DNA of 64,000 bases from Theropithecus gelada (lineage: Eukaryota > Chordata > Mammalia > Primates > Cercopithecidae): contig NC_037670.1 in the NCBI RefSeq assembly GCF_003255815.1, forward strand, positions 31,312,251 through 31,376,250, read 5' to 3'. How positions within the stretch are numbered: position 1 is the stretch's first letter; each line of letters opens with the position of its first letter. The translations under genes and the position numbers were made by a program. A model generated the notes under the pieces. That model searched no databases and had not been told where the DNA came from. It saw nothing but the letters and a program-made list of their open reading frames with translations. Positions 10,571 to 19,943 of the stretch are shown here, piece after piece.

Positions 10571-10639
10571 TTTATTTTTCCCCCTTTTTTGTCCATTTCC
10601 TTTTTAACCCATGGAAATGTATTCGTTTTACTGCACTTT

Positions 10640-10952
10640 CTTTTTTTTTATTTTTAAAATTTTATTTATTTATTTATTTGGAGATGGAGTCTTGCTCTAT
10701 TACCCAGGCTGGAGTGCAGTGGTGCAATCTCACTGCAACCTCTGCCTCCCAGGTTTAAGTGATTCTCCTGCCTCAGCCTCCCAAGTAGCTGGGACTAGAG
10801 GCATGTGCCACCACCCCCAGCTAATTTTTGTATTTTTGTAGACATAGAGTCTTGACATGTTGGTCAGGCTGGTTGTGAACTCCTGACCTCATTACCCGCA
10901 CATCTTGGCCTCCCTGCTGGGATTACAGGCGTGAGCCCGCATGCCCTGCCCC
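10640..10952 (-). repeat. Alu, antisense
   Basis: Begins with a T-rich tail containing TTTA repeats (10655-10678), then both monomers to about 10952. The right part has small deletions. Confidence 0.92.
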
Positions 10953-11071
10953 CTGGCTTCTTAATGGCTGTCAGCTGGAGGTCACCTCAGTGCTTAGAGG
11001 CCATTCTCACTACCTGTAGACACCCACAGTTCCTGCCACACAGCCCCTCCATGGGCAGTTCCAACATGGCA

Positions 11072-11860
11072 ATTTTATATTTTTCTTTTTCAGTTGACCC
11101 TTTCCTCTACCACTAAAAAGCAGCTTTATTGCTAAAAAGCAGTCCGTTTATTTAGACATTCTCTTCCTAGGCAACTTTAAGTTTTTCCACTGCCATAACA
11201 CCACTCTATTTTTCACTTTCAGTCTTCAAACACTTTTTTCAGGAGAATCCTCGTCACTGTCTCTGTTCCTGCTGCTTTATCCTCTCCAACGAGAAGATCC
11301 AATGTATCTCCCACTTTGACCATGCTATTTTTCTTCCATAACTTTTCCCCATTCAGCTTGAGTTCACCTTTGTAGAATGCATCTTCCGCTTGGTTTCTCC
11401 CAATATCTAGGCCTGTCTTCAGGACATCATCGTACTGAAAGGACTGCACTGCTTTTTCCACGTCTTGATAGCCTTTGACTATATTAGGGTCATCCTCAAG
11501 CTCCTCTTCCTGCTCACTCATCTCATGATCGCTTTCTTCATCAGAGTGCTCTTCATCTTCTACTTTTTGTGGTGACTTTGTAGTAGATTTATTAGAGCTT
11601 TTATTACTTTTGAGTCTTATGGGAAAGGGAAAAATATATTCTGGAGATATTAAAAGCCTTGAGAATTTCAGTGAGAAAATATTATGGATAAGTCTTTTAT
11701 AATTTGGTGCATGTAACTTAGTGCTGTACTGATTCCAGGAAGTACAGAGTTTGTGTGACGAAGGTGTCCCTTGGAGAACACCCCAGAGTCCAATCCAGGT
11801 ATCTGGCTTTCTTAAAACACCGGCAAGCAATTCGATGCTAGTCATAGCCATGGCGCTTAT
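11072..11860 (-). pseudogene. MTRES1P: Processed retrocopy of MTRES1 (C6orf203)
   Basis: Read on the minus strand from the start-equivalent ATG at 11851, 210 codons stay open and resemble the mitochondrial transcription rescue factor MTRES1, an RNA-binding matrix protein. Visible parts are an N-terminal segment (LLAGVLRKPD, LCTSWN) like a targeting sequence, a lysine/serine linker, an acidic tract at about residues 98-121, and a C-terminal S4-like region with KTGLDIGRN, DAFYKGEL and KVGDTLDLL. Against the parent as I remember it, about five bases are missing near 11222, giving an early stop (11219-11221). Homology continues out of frame to the stop-equivalent at 11148-11150. AATAAA lies on the minus strand at 11125-11130, followed by an A-rich stretch (about 11072-11093). 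No introns are present. The symbol is only a label for the retrocopy. Confidence 0.9.
11125..11130 (-). terminator. Poly(A) signal of the MTRES1 retrocopy
   Basis: AATAAA on the minus strand, about 20 bases past the stop-equivalent codon and upstream of a degraded A-rich stretch. It supports a copied mRNA 3' end. Confidence 0.6.
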
Positions 11861-11869
11861 AACCTTTCT

Positions 11870-12093
11870 TTTGTTGTTGTTATTTTGAAATAAATGGCCC
11901 AGGCCGGAGTGCAGTGGTGCGATTTGGCTCACTGCAATGTCCGTCTCCTGGGCTCAAGCAATTCTCATGCCTTAGCCTCCCCAGTAGCTGGGACTACAGA
12001 TGTGTGCCACCATGCCTGGCCAACTTTTTGTATTTTTAGTAGAGACAGGATTTCATCATGTTGGCCGGGCTGGTCTTGAACTCCTGAGCTCGG
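11870..12093 (-). repeat. Truncated Alu, antisense
   Basis: Antisense Alu from a GTTGTTGTTATTTTGAAATA start to CTCCTGAGCTCGG. The Alu 5' head is missing. It abuts the 5' side of the MTRES1 retrocopy and supplies most of an in-frame 27-codon N-terminal extension of the retrocopy ORF (to 11932). Confidence 0.88.
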
Positions 12094-12508
12094 CAGTTTG
12101 CTTTTTCAAGGCCCAGCCTACTTAGATGAAGTCTTACATAATGAAATATCATCTGTGGAGTGACATCCCATCATTTTGTCATGTCCTGCCTACTTTCAAG
12201 GGGAGGGGTTATGTAAGAAACATGGATCATTTGGGATCGATCACCTTAGGATGTGCCCTCTATAAGGTGGTCTGCCGATCTTGGAAGTTCAACCTGAAAC
12301 CCAAACTCACTGTTTTTGCTCTTCCAACTTCTTCATCTCTATTAGCATCACCTCCAGTCTTCCAGCCACTGGATTTTTAGTCTGAGTGTTAGCACTGACC
12401 CTTCTTTTTCTTTGTCATTTTCAGTTTCCTTGCACTTACGAAGTACTCTCAAATTTTCCTGGGCATGTCCTTTGTAAACCATCTTCCTAAACACTAGTTT
12501 TTGTATCT
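12094..12508. other. Diverged DNA, possible L2 traces
   Basis: CCAACTTCTTCATCTCTATTAGCATCACC is faintly L2-like. No gene or clear repeat. Confidence 0.35.
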
Positions 12509-12563
12509 CTTACTCTCTCTTTATCTCTCTTTCTCTTTCTCTGTGTCTCTGACACACACACAC

Positions 12564-12597
<34 letters not shown>

Positions 12598-12598
12598 C
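12509..12598 (+). repeat. CT-rich then CA microsatellite
   Basis: A CT-rich run (about 12509-12550) leads into (CA)n with a few TA interruptions (12551-12598). Likely length-polymorphic. Confidence 0.95.
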
Positions 12599-13373
12599 CT
12601 TTCACTCTGTCTGGTACCGAGTTCCTCCCAGAGCCTGTTGCCTAGTGTTGGCTTAATTGTCCACCCTTTTCTCTATGAACAAATTGCTTCACTTCCACAT
12701 TTCTGCTGTGTTGGTTCGGAGCTTGTCCGTCCTTCCTGGGATGTCCTTGGCCACATTTCCCATTACCCCTCCCAAGCCTCTGCGTTTGCTCTTTCTCTGA
12801 ACTGCAGACTCTGGTCCACTTAGGCCCAGTGCCTTTCTTTACGTTAGGATCATCAAGGTCATTGAAATTGGATTACTCAGCCATGTGTAGACTTGGCTAA
12901 CTTCCCTCTATGCAGTGTGTATATATACATCTATAAAAGGAATGTGGGGTGAATTATCTGAATTTAAAAATTCATGAGAAAAATATAATACTAAATCAAA
13001 CATGCTGCTGTTTGGCAGCCGGAGTTACCAAGCCCTCCTGTCCCTGTGGCCAACTCTGCTGGTGGCTAGGCAGCTTGGTATTAGCCAGTGTGATGGATGG
13101 CGCTGTGGCAAGCCTGTGGCTTGGTGGGCTGGCGGCGCCTGTGGCTCTGGTCCTGATTTATGCTGGCCTCGGAGCCGCATATCACTCCACGGGATGATGA
13201 AGATGCTGGGGCCTGTCCTAGCATGTGGGACCTCAATCATATCCATCCAGAACGAACCTTTGTTTTTCCTCTGAGAATCTCAGTTTAGCTTCCCTTAGCT
13301 TAGTTGACTACTAGGTGGATTAGGAGCTGCTTAATGAATTCTGAAGCCCACAAGGACTGTTTTGATGGACTCT
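12599..13373. other. Repeat-free DNA with a GC-rich patch
   Basis: A GC-richer segment (about 13005-13215) carries overlapping ORFs on both strands (82, 90 and 73 codons) with no recognised domain. CpG density looks too low for a promoter island. Confidence 0.5.
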
Positions 13374-13733
13374 TGATATGGTTTGACTGTGTCCCCACCC
13401 AAATCTCATCTTGAATTGTAGCTCCCATAATTCCCACATGTTGTGGGGGGGACCCGGTGGGAGGTAATTGAGTCATGGGGGTGGATTCCTCGGTACTGTT
13501 CTCGTGGTAGTGAATAAGTCTCGTGAGATCTGATGGTTTTAAAAGGGGAAACCCTTTTCGCTCAGCTCTCATTCTCTCTGGCCTGACACCAATGTAAGAT
13601 GTGCATTTCACCTTCCGCCATGATTGTGAGGCCTCCCCAGCGATGTGGAACTGTGAGTCCCTTGCACTTTGTTCTTATAAATTACTCAGTCGCAGGTATG
13701 TCTTTATCAGCAGCATGAAAACAGACTAATACA
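13374..13733 (+). mobile_element. THE1/MST-type MaLR solo LTR
   Basis: 360 bp from TGATATGGTTTGACTGTG to ACAGACTAATACA, with the internal order of THE1/MST LTRs (CCCACCCAAATCTCATCTTG, CTCGTGGTAGTGAATAAG, GATTGTGAGGCCTCCCCAGC). Flanks ACTCT and ACTAT fit a 5-bp duplication with one change. No internal MaLR sequence, so a solo LTR. Confidence 0.93.
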
Positions 13734-14650
13734 ACTATCAAAGAGGGAAGAGAGTCCCCCTGTCCACCTGGTGCTTCTGTGGGTCAGTGCTGCCCTTCAC
13801 TGAGGTCCTTTGAGTATGTGCTCTGCATTTTCCCAAGCTCAGGAAAGCAGTATGCAGGGAGAAAGCACCTGTTCTGCCCTGAAGAATCTGAGATCTGGGT
13901 GGGAGGCAGGGTGCCCAGGGGCAGGAATGACATTTCCTAACAATAGAGCTGCAGGAGGAGCTGGCACCGTTAAACACGACCTGCTTCTTGCAGAAAGTCA
14001 AGGAAACATTCCAAGAAACATCTTGGACGTGCTTCTCTTTGGAATATGAGAGAAGCACTGTTGTTTCTGTAGGGAAGTTGGATGGGGCCTCTCTGAAAAG
14101 AGGTAATTTGGAGGATTCCAGTTATGATAGGATACAGAGTTGCCTTGTATATTCTGGGAAGAAGGGAAATTGCATCTTGCCTTTGTCCAATAACAGGCAG
14201 TGGGGAAAAGGGTAGCAGTGCTTTCGGGGCCCAGGAGGCCTGTTTGCTGCAGCTGCACGATTCACGAGCAGCTCCTTCCATTATCCCTTATGTTCTGCGG
14301 GGAGGGAAGAGGCAAGGCCCGTTATGTGGTTGCTGCCTGATTATTGGCCTGGCTGCCCAAAGAAGTCCCCCAGACCCTTCTGGCCTCCCTCTCAACCAAC
14401 CTGCCAGGCATTTGCTTTTCTGCCTAATTCAATTATGCTTCAGTGTGAACATTTTCTGCCTAAGCTTGGTCAATCTGCAGGGACCTCTCTTGGTACTTGA
14501 CGTAGTCAGTTGTCTGGCTGCAAATCCATGTGTACCCTGGATAGAAAGAAAAGGGAGTTGTGACAGTTGCCAGGAAGATTTCTCTGTGGAAGTGGCTGGT
14601 GTGTTTCTGGGCAGAAACTTTGTGGAGGAAAAAGGCATTTAATTAAAAAA
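13734..14650. other. Repeat-free block, no gene supported
   Basis: About 0.9 kb without recognisable repeats. ORFs reach 172 codons (14124-14642, plus) but overlap 86-106-codon ORFs on the other strand and show no domain. Could hold conserved noncoding sequence. Confidence 0.5.
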
Positions 14651-14950
14651 GAGACCGGGTGCAGTGGCTCCCGCCTCTAACCCCAGCCCTTTGGGAGGCT
14701 GGGCGGGTGGATCACCTGAGGTCACGAGTTCGAGACCAGCCTGACCAACATGGTGAAACCTTATCTTTACTAAAAATAAAAAATTAGCTGGGCGTGGTGG
14801 CGCCTGCCTGTAATCCCAGCTATTCGGGAGGCTGAGGCAGGAGAATCGCTTGAACCTGGAAATTGGAGGTTGCAGTGGGCTGAGATTGTGCCACTGTATT
14901 CCAGTCTTGCTCTGTCTCAAATAAATAAATAAAAAAACAAAACAAAAAGA
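14651..14950 (+). repeat. Alu with AAAT-repeat tail
   Basis: Starts GACCGGGTGCAGTGGCTC. The right end is shortened (missing part of the CCTGGGCGACAGAGCGAG region) and the tail is (AAAT)n plus (AAAAC)n. Confidence 0.93.
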
Positions 14951-14961
14951 ACTATGACTGT

Positions 14962-15470
14962 TTTTTTTTTGAGCACCTTTTATGTGTCTGGTATTGAGCT
15001 AATTCCTTAGTATCCGTTGCTTCTTTCTCATCTCATAACAATCCTGGCCGGCCATGGTCCCTCACGTCTGTGATCCCAGCACTTTGGGAAACAGCAGTGT
15101 GAGGATCACTTGAGCCCAGGAGTTCAAGACCAGCCTGGGCAACATGGTGAAACCCCATCTTTACAAAAAATACAAAAATTAGCTGGATGTGGTGACTCCT
15201 GCCTGTAGTCCCAGCTACTCGGGAGGCTGAGGTGGGAGGATCACCTGAGCCTGGGAAGTTGAGGCTGCAGTGAGCCATGATGGCACCATGACACTCCAGC
15301 CTGGGCGACAGAGTGACCCTGTCTCCGAAAAAAAAACCAAAACAAGCCAATCCTAGCAGGTAGGCACTGTTATATTTGCTATTGCAAATGGGGAAACTGA
15401 CGTTGGGGGAGGTCAAGTACCTAAGCCACAGGACTTGCAGAAGTTGATGCCAGGGGACTCCACTTGGTAG
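14962..15470 (+). repeat. MIR split by an Alu
   Basis: Left part GAGCACCTTTTATGTGTCTG...CTCATCTCATAACAATCCT and right part CCAATCCTAGCAGGTAGGC...AATGGGGAAACTGACG join into a MIR once the Alu is removed. Confidence 0.75.
15046..15348 (+). repeat. Alu inside a MIR
   Basis: Starts GGCCGGCCATGG. The flank CAATCCT before it recurs after the A-rich tail as CCAATCCT. The right arm is AluJ/Sx-like with diverged CpG sites. Confidence 0.93.
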
Positions 15471-15681
15471 AGCTGGACTTTCTGACCCAAAACCCATGCC
15501 TATAATTTGGGGATTTGCCATCCTGTCTTGTAGAGGTTCTGAGAGCTGCCCTAGTTCTGATTGTAGAGTCTTGAGTGACAGGGAAGTTATAGCCTGAGGT
15601 CTGTGGTGGAGCTGGGAAGGAATATTTGCAAGACACTGCCATGCTCAGCACCTTCCTTGGGCTTCTCCAAGTTGCACTTCT

Positions 15682-15984
15682 TTTTTTTTTTTTTTTTAAA
15701 TTGAGATGGAGTCTCACTCTGTCACCCAGGCTGGAGTGCAGTGGCACAATCTTGGCTCATTGCAGTCTCTGCTGCCTAGGCTTAAGCAATTCTCGTGCCT
15801 CAGCCTCCTGAGTAGCTGGGACTACAGGCACGCAATACCATGCCCGGCTAATTCTTTTGTATTTTAATAGAGATGGGGTTTTGCCATGTTGGCCAGGCTG
15901 GTCTCAAACTCCTGACCTCAGGTAATCCGCCCACCTACAACTCTCAAAGTGCTGCGATTACAGGCATGAGCCACCACACCTGGC
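15682..15984 (-). repeat. Alu, antisense
   Basis: Complete. The exact 17-bp duplication CTCCAAGTTGCACTTCT lies at 15665-15681 and 15985-16001. Confidence 0.96.
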
Positions 15985-16099
15985 CTCCAAGTTGCACTTC
16001 TGATTTAGATTTTGTCGTCTAATCTTGGTCAGTGTAGATGTTTTAGGAGTGACCAGTGTTCCTTATGTGTTTTTGTTGGGGCCTATTACACAGTGAGTG

Positions 16100-16570
16100 C
16101 TGTGGTGGTTAATTTTGTGTGTCAACTTGACTGGGCCACAAGGTGCCCAGATATCTGGTCAGATATTCTGGTTGTTTCTATGAGGGTGTTTTTGGATGAG
16201 GTGAACCTTGAAATCAGTAGACTGAGTGAAAGAGATTGGCCTTGTTTCTCCTCCTCTCCTTTCAGCTGAAGGCCTGAATAGAACAAAACTCTGGCCCTAC
16301 CCCTGAGTGAGGGGGAATTTGTCCTGCCTGACGGTCTTTGGAGCTGGGACATCAGTTTTTCCCTCCTGCTTTTGGTCTTGGACTGGAACTCCACCATTGC
16401 TCTCCTAGTTCTCCAGTTTGCCAACTGCAGATCTTCAGATGTGTTAACCTCCATAATCACACGAGCCAATTCCTTATAATAAATATCTTTATGCAGATAT
16501 ATACATGTGTGTTGTGCATGTGTGTACATATGTATGGATTCTGTTTCTCATGAGAACCGTGACTAGTACA
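16100..16570 (+). mobile_element. Medium-reiterated repeat, family not named
   Basis: From TGGTTAATTTTGTGTGTCAA to CGTGACTAGTACA, following a widespread mammalian consensus (GACTGGGCCACAAGGTGCCC, GAAGGCCTGAATAGAACAAA, GCCAATTCCTTATAATAAAT). I recognise the repeat but cannot recall its name with confidence. A 135-codon antisense ORF across it is incidental. Confidence 0.7.
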
Positions 16571-16856
16571 AGGTCTCATACCTAGTCACTGTCTGCCTCC
16601 TCATTTCTCAGGCTGGCAGGCATCTGACCAGCATTCCTGCAGATGCTTCGGGGAAACACGTGAGCCACAGTCTCTTCACTTCCATTTGCTTCTGCCCCTC
16701 TTATCTCCGAACTCACAGCTCGGTTTTTAACACATTCAGATCATTCTCATATTCTTCCTCCTTTATTCTAATTTATTGATCTTAAGAGAATTTCTTTCCT
16801 CTTTCTCTGCTTTCTCCATTTTTCTTTCCTTTTTTCCTTCCCCTTGCTTTTCTTCC
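16571..16856. other. Pyrimidine-rich DNA before an Alu
   Basis: Becomes T- and C-rich from about 16750 (TTCCTTTTTTCCTTCCCC), probably tail-related sequence of the next Alu. Nothing else seen. Confidence 0.5.
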
Positions 16857-17205
16857 TTTTTTTTTTTTAAAAATCTTCTCGAGATAGGGTCTCGCTCTGT
16901 TGCCCAGGCTGGAGTGCAGTGGCATGAACACAGCTCACTGCAGGCTTGACCTCCTGTGCTCAAGCAGTCCTCCCACCTCAGCCTCCTGAGAGCTGGGACT
17001 ACAGGTGTACACCACTACACCCTGCTAATTAAAAAAAATTTTTTCCCAGTTGCTAGCAGCTATAGTAAAATGAAGAAAGAAAAATTGTGTAGAGTTGGGG
17101 TTTCCCTTCGTTAGTCAGGGTGGTCTCGCACTCCTGGACTCAAGTGATCTCCTTCCTCAGCCTCCCAAAGTGCTCGGATTACAGGTGTAAGCCACTGTGC
17201 CTGGC
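16857..17205 (-). repeat. Alu with internal foreign segment, antisense
   Basis: Left and right monomers are present, but about 55 bases in the middle (around 17032-17088, with GTTGCTAGCAGCTATAGT) replace the normal Alu linker. That makes the element longer than the usual 300 bp. Confidence 0.88.
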
Positions 17206-18059
17206 CTACTTTTCTCTGTTTCTTATTATCCTACCCTACCCTGTCCTACCTTAAGGCCCACAATGGCCGTAATAATTGTGGTTCATAGTGGTAAGAATAA
17301 TACTGATACCGTTTGTCTTAACACAAGATCCCTCATACTAAACAAAACTAATGGTTTTGCAAACCAGAATTTCCAAGAATGTCTCCAGCCACCCTACTTT
17401 CTTCAAAGTAAATCTTCTTTTCTTTAAGATGAATAAAGTATTCCTATTTGAGCTTTACTGTTTTGCATTGACTGCAAGATTTGCAACTTTTCTGTGCTTA
17501 GCATTTGTTTTCACTGAAGATGTGCAGCACATCAATAACATTTTGCACGAAAAGGCTGTGGTGGGTTGGCTGAGAGTGGCCTGGCGGCTGCTATGGTGCC
17601 TGCCACTGTGGCTAGAGGTCTTCCTTGTTCTATTTCCTGTTTGTGGTGAGTGAATATCTCTCATCGTTATGTCAGGGACATATGCTTTGTGTTTCTTTTC
17701 TGTTTTCTTTGCCTTCTCTACATCTTTTGTATTCATACTTCATCACTCTCCCTGGCCTTCTCTCAGTAGTGCCCATAAACGTTGACCTTGCAATCCACCA
17801 TGAAAACGAGTGTGTAAGGTTTCACTGGAAGCTCAGTGTGCTCTCTGAAAGTGATCACCTGTGAATCTTAGCATGAGACAGATGGAATTATGCATGCTGC
17901 CTGCTGCCTATGCCCCTAGAATGGCTGTTTGGGTCATGAGGCATGATGTAGCCAGGACTTACATACCTATCTTAAGTAGAAAGCAATTGGAGCTTGCTTC
18001 TATTTTTCAGCTGCAGAAATTCCAGCCAATGGTAGTGTTAGTTAAAAAATGAACACAGT
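17206..18059. other. Repeat-free DNA, nothing recognised
   Basis: A pentamer-like CCTACCCTACCCTGTCCTACC stretch lies at 17229-17250. Short overlapping ORFs of no recognisable family. Confidence 0.5.
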
Positions 18060-18382
18060 GGCTGGGCTAGGTGGCTCATGCCTGTCATCCCAGAACTTTG
18101 GGAGGCTGAGGCAGGTGGATCACCTGAGGTCAAGAGTTCAAGACCAGCCTGGCCAACATGGTGAAACCCTGCCTCTACGCAAAATGAAACATTAGCCAGG
18201 TGTGGTGGCGGGTGCCTGTAATCCCAGCTACTTGGGAGGCTGAGGCAGAAGAATAGCTTGAACCTGGGAGGTAGAGATTGCAGTGAGCCAAGATCATGCC
18301 ACTGCACTCCAGCCTGGGCAACAATAGCAAAACTCCATCTCAAAAATAAAAAAATAAATTAAATAAAAATAAAAACAAACAT
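18060..18382 (+). repeat. Alu with long AAAT-type tail
   Basis: Starts GGCTGGGCTAGGTGGCTC and ends in an A-rich tail with T interruptions to about 18382. Confidence 0.94.
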
Positions 18383-19272
18383 AGTCCTCAGAAAACCAAA
18401 AGCAAAACCATGAAAGCAACCTTTCCAAAACCCAAACGTTAAAATACAACCAACAAACCCCAATCTCTCCTTTATCGTCTCTCCTCCCCTCCTCCCCCTG
18501 GCTATACTCATGTCCCTGAGTCAGAGAGGGCTGTTAAAATTTAATGGGTATAGTCTGACCCAGGAAACAATAGATGATAGTCTTGAATAAACTCTTGAAT
18601 TTTACAAGGATTGGGGATCTTCTGGTCTCCCGATGAAGAGAACAGGTCTTTGGATACTGCCTGCAGTTTGAGTGCCTGAGATTTCTGCAGGGTAGGCAGT
18701 GAGAGGTGAGCATTTGGGCAGTGCAGTGAGAGGTGAGCATTTGGCATGATAGAATTCTATGCAGTCACCAATGGGCTGTATCTCTATTAATTGGAATTAT
18801 AGACGACATCCAGAATGGCAAGTGGGAATATAACGTCTCCTGGATTTACCAGATTATTTTCCACAAAGTTTGGAACTTACATAAAGGAGTCTTTTGGAGT
18901 GGCCGTTGCCCCTCTTTCAGCAAAACCAGAGGAAATATCATACAGAAGAACCGTGGTTAAAGAACATTCTGGAAGACACCCGTATTAAACAGAGTAAGGC
19001 TGGTCTTAGCATTACAGAAGGTTGAAGCCAGCAGGGGCACTGTAATACAATGGGCCTAGATTCTTTATTTTATAGATTTAAAAACAAAACCTGAGGCCTT
19101 GGAGTTTCCATGTCTGCTCAAAGTCACGATTCACTCATCACCATAGCCTGTTCTCACATTAGCCTGCAACATTTGATGTTGTATCTCATATGCTAGGAGA
19201 CATTTCCCACAGAAACATTATCTATTTGTTACTGGTCATAAAATTGCCTACATCTAAAGCAGTACTCATCTT
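18383..19272. other. Repeat-free DNA with one short tandem duplication
   Basis: No family recognised. A direct duplication sits at 18697-18744. Overlapping short ORFs carry no domains. Confidence 0.5.
18697..18744 (+). repeat. 21-bp direct duplication, period 27
   Basis: CAGTGAGAGGTGAGCATTTG plus one more G occurs at 18697-18717 and again at 18724-18744, identical in both copies. Confidence 0.95.
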
Positions 19273-19283
19273 TGCATTCTCTT

Positions 19284-19598
19284 CTTCCTTTCTTTCCTTA
19301 TTTTTTTTTTTTTTTTGAGATGTAATTTCGCTCTTGTTGCCCAGGCTGGAGTGCAATGGCACGATCTCAGCTCATTGCAACCTCCGCCTCCCAGGTTCAA
19401 GCAGTTCTCCTGCCTCAGCCTCCCAAGTAGTTGGGATTACAGGCACGTGCGACCACTCACGGCTAGTTTTGTATTTTTAGTATAGATGGAGTTTCACCAT
19501 GTTGGTCAGGCTAGTCTCAAACTCCTGATCTCAGGTGTTCCGCCCACCTTGGCCTCCCAAAGTGCTGGGATTACAGGTGTGAGCCACCGTGCCTGGCC
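19284..19598 (-). repeat. Alu, antisense, first of a chained pair
   Basis: Complete. The duplication TGCATTCTCTT lies at 19273-19283 and 19599-19609. The right-hand copy became part of the target of the next Alu. Confidence 0.95.
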
Positions 19599-19616
19599 TG
19601 CATTCTCTTACTTCTT

Positions 19617-19931
19617 CTTTTTTTTTGCAATGGAATTTCGCTCTTGTTGCCCAGGCTGGAGTTCATGTTGCCCAGGCTGGAGTTCAATGGGGTACGACCT
19701 CCGCTCACCGCAACTTCTGCCTCCTGGGTTCAAGCAATTCTCTGTCTCAGCCTCCCGAGTAGGTGGGATTGCAGGCATGCACCACTATGTCCGGCTAATT
19801 TTGTATTTTTAGTAGAGACAGGGTTTCTCCATGTTGGTCAGGCTGGTCTTGAACTCCCGACCTCAGGTGATCTGCCCACGTCGACCTCCCAAAGTGCTGG
19901 GATTACAGGCGTGAGCCACCTTGCCCGGTCT
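19617..19931 (-). repeat. Alu, antisense, inserted beside the first
   Basis: Its duplication CTCTTACTTCTT (19605-19616) recurs with one change at 19932-19943 and overlaps the first Alu's 3' duplication. A 21-bp tandem duplication (GTTGCCCAGGCTGGAGTTCA unit) lies inside at 19646-19687. Confidence 0.95.
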
Positions 19932-19943
19932 CTCTTATTTCTT

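Noticed and set aside
13005..13215. CpG island or promoter
   Set aside because: GC content rises but CpG count stays low, and no core promoter motif accompanies it.
14124..14642. 172-codon plus-strand ORF in repeat-free DNA
   Set aside because: Overlaps several opposite-strand ORFs, and has no motif or recognisable family.
15033..15521. 162-codon minus-strand ORF with Alu-type peptides
   Set aside because: Peptides such as LSPRLECHGAIMAHCSL are standard translations of antisense Alu. Many similar ORFs in this window were discarded for the same reason.
16122..16529. 135-codon minus-strand ORF
   Set aside because: Lies wholly in a medium-reiterated repeat and shows no known protein.
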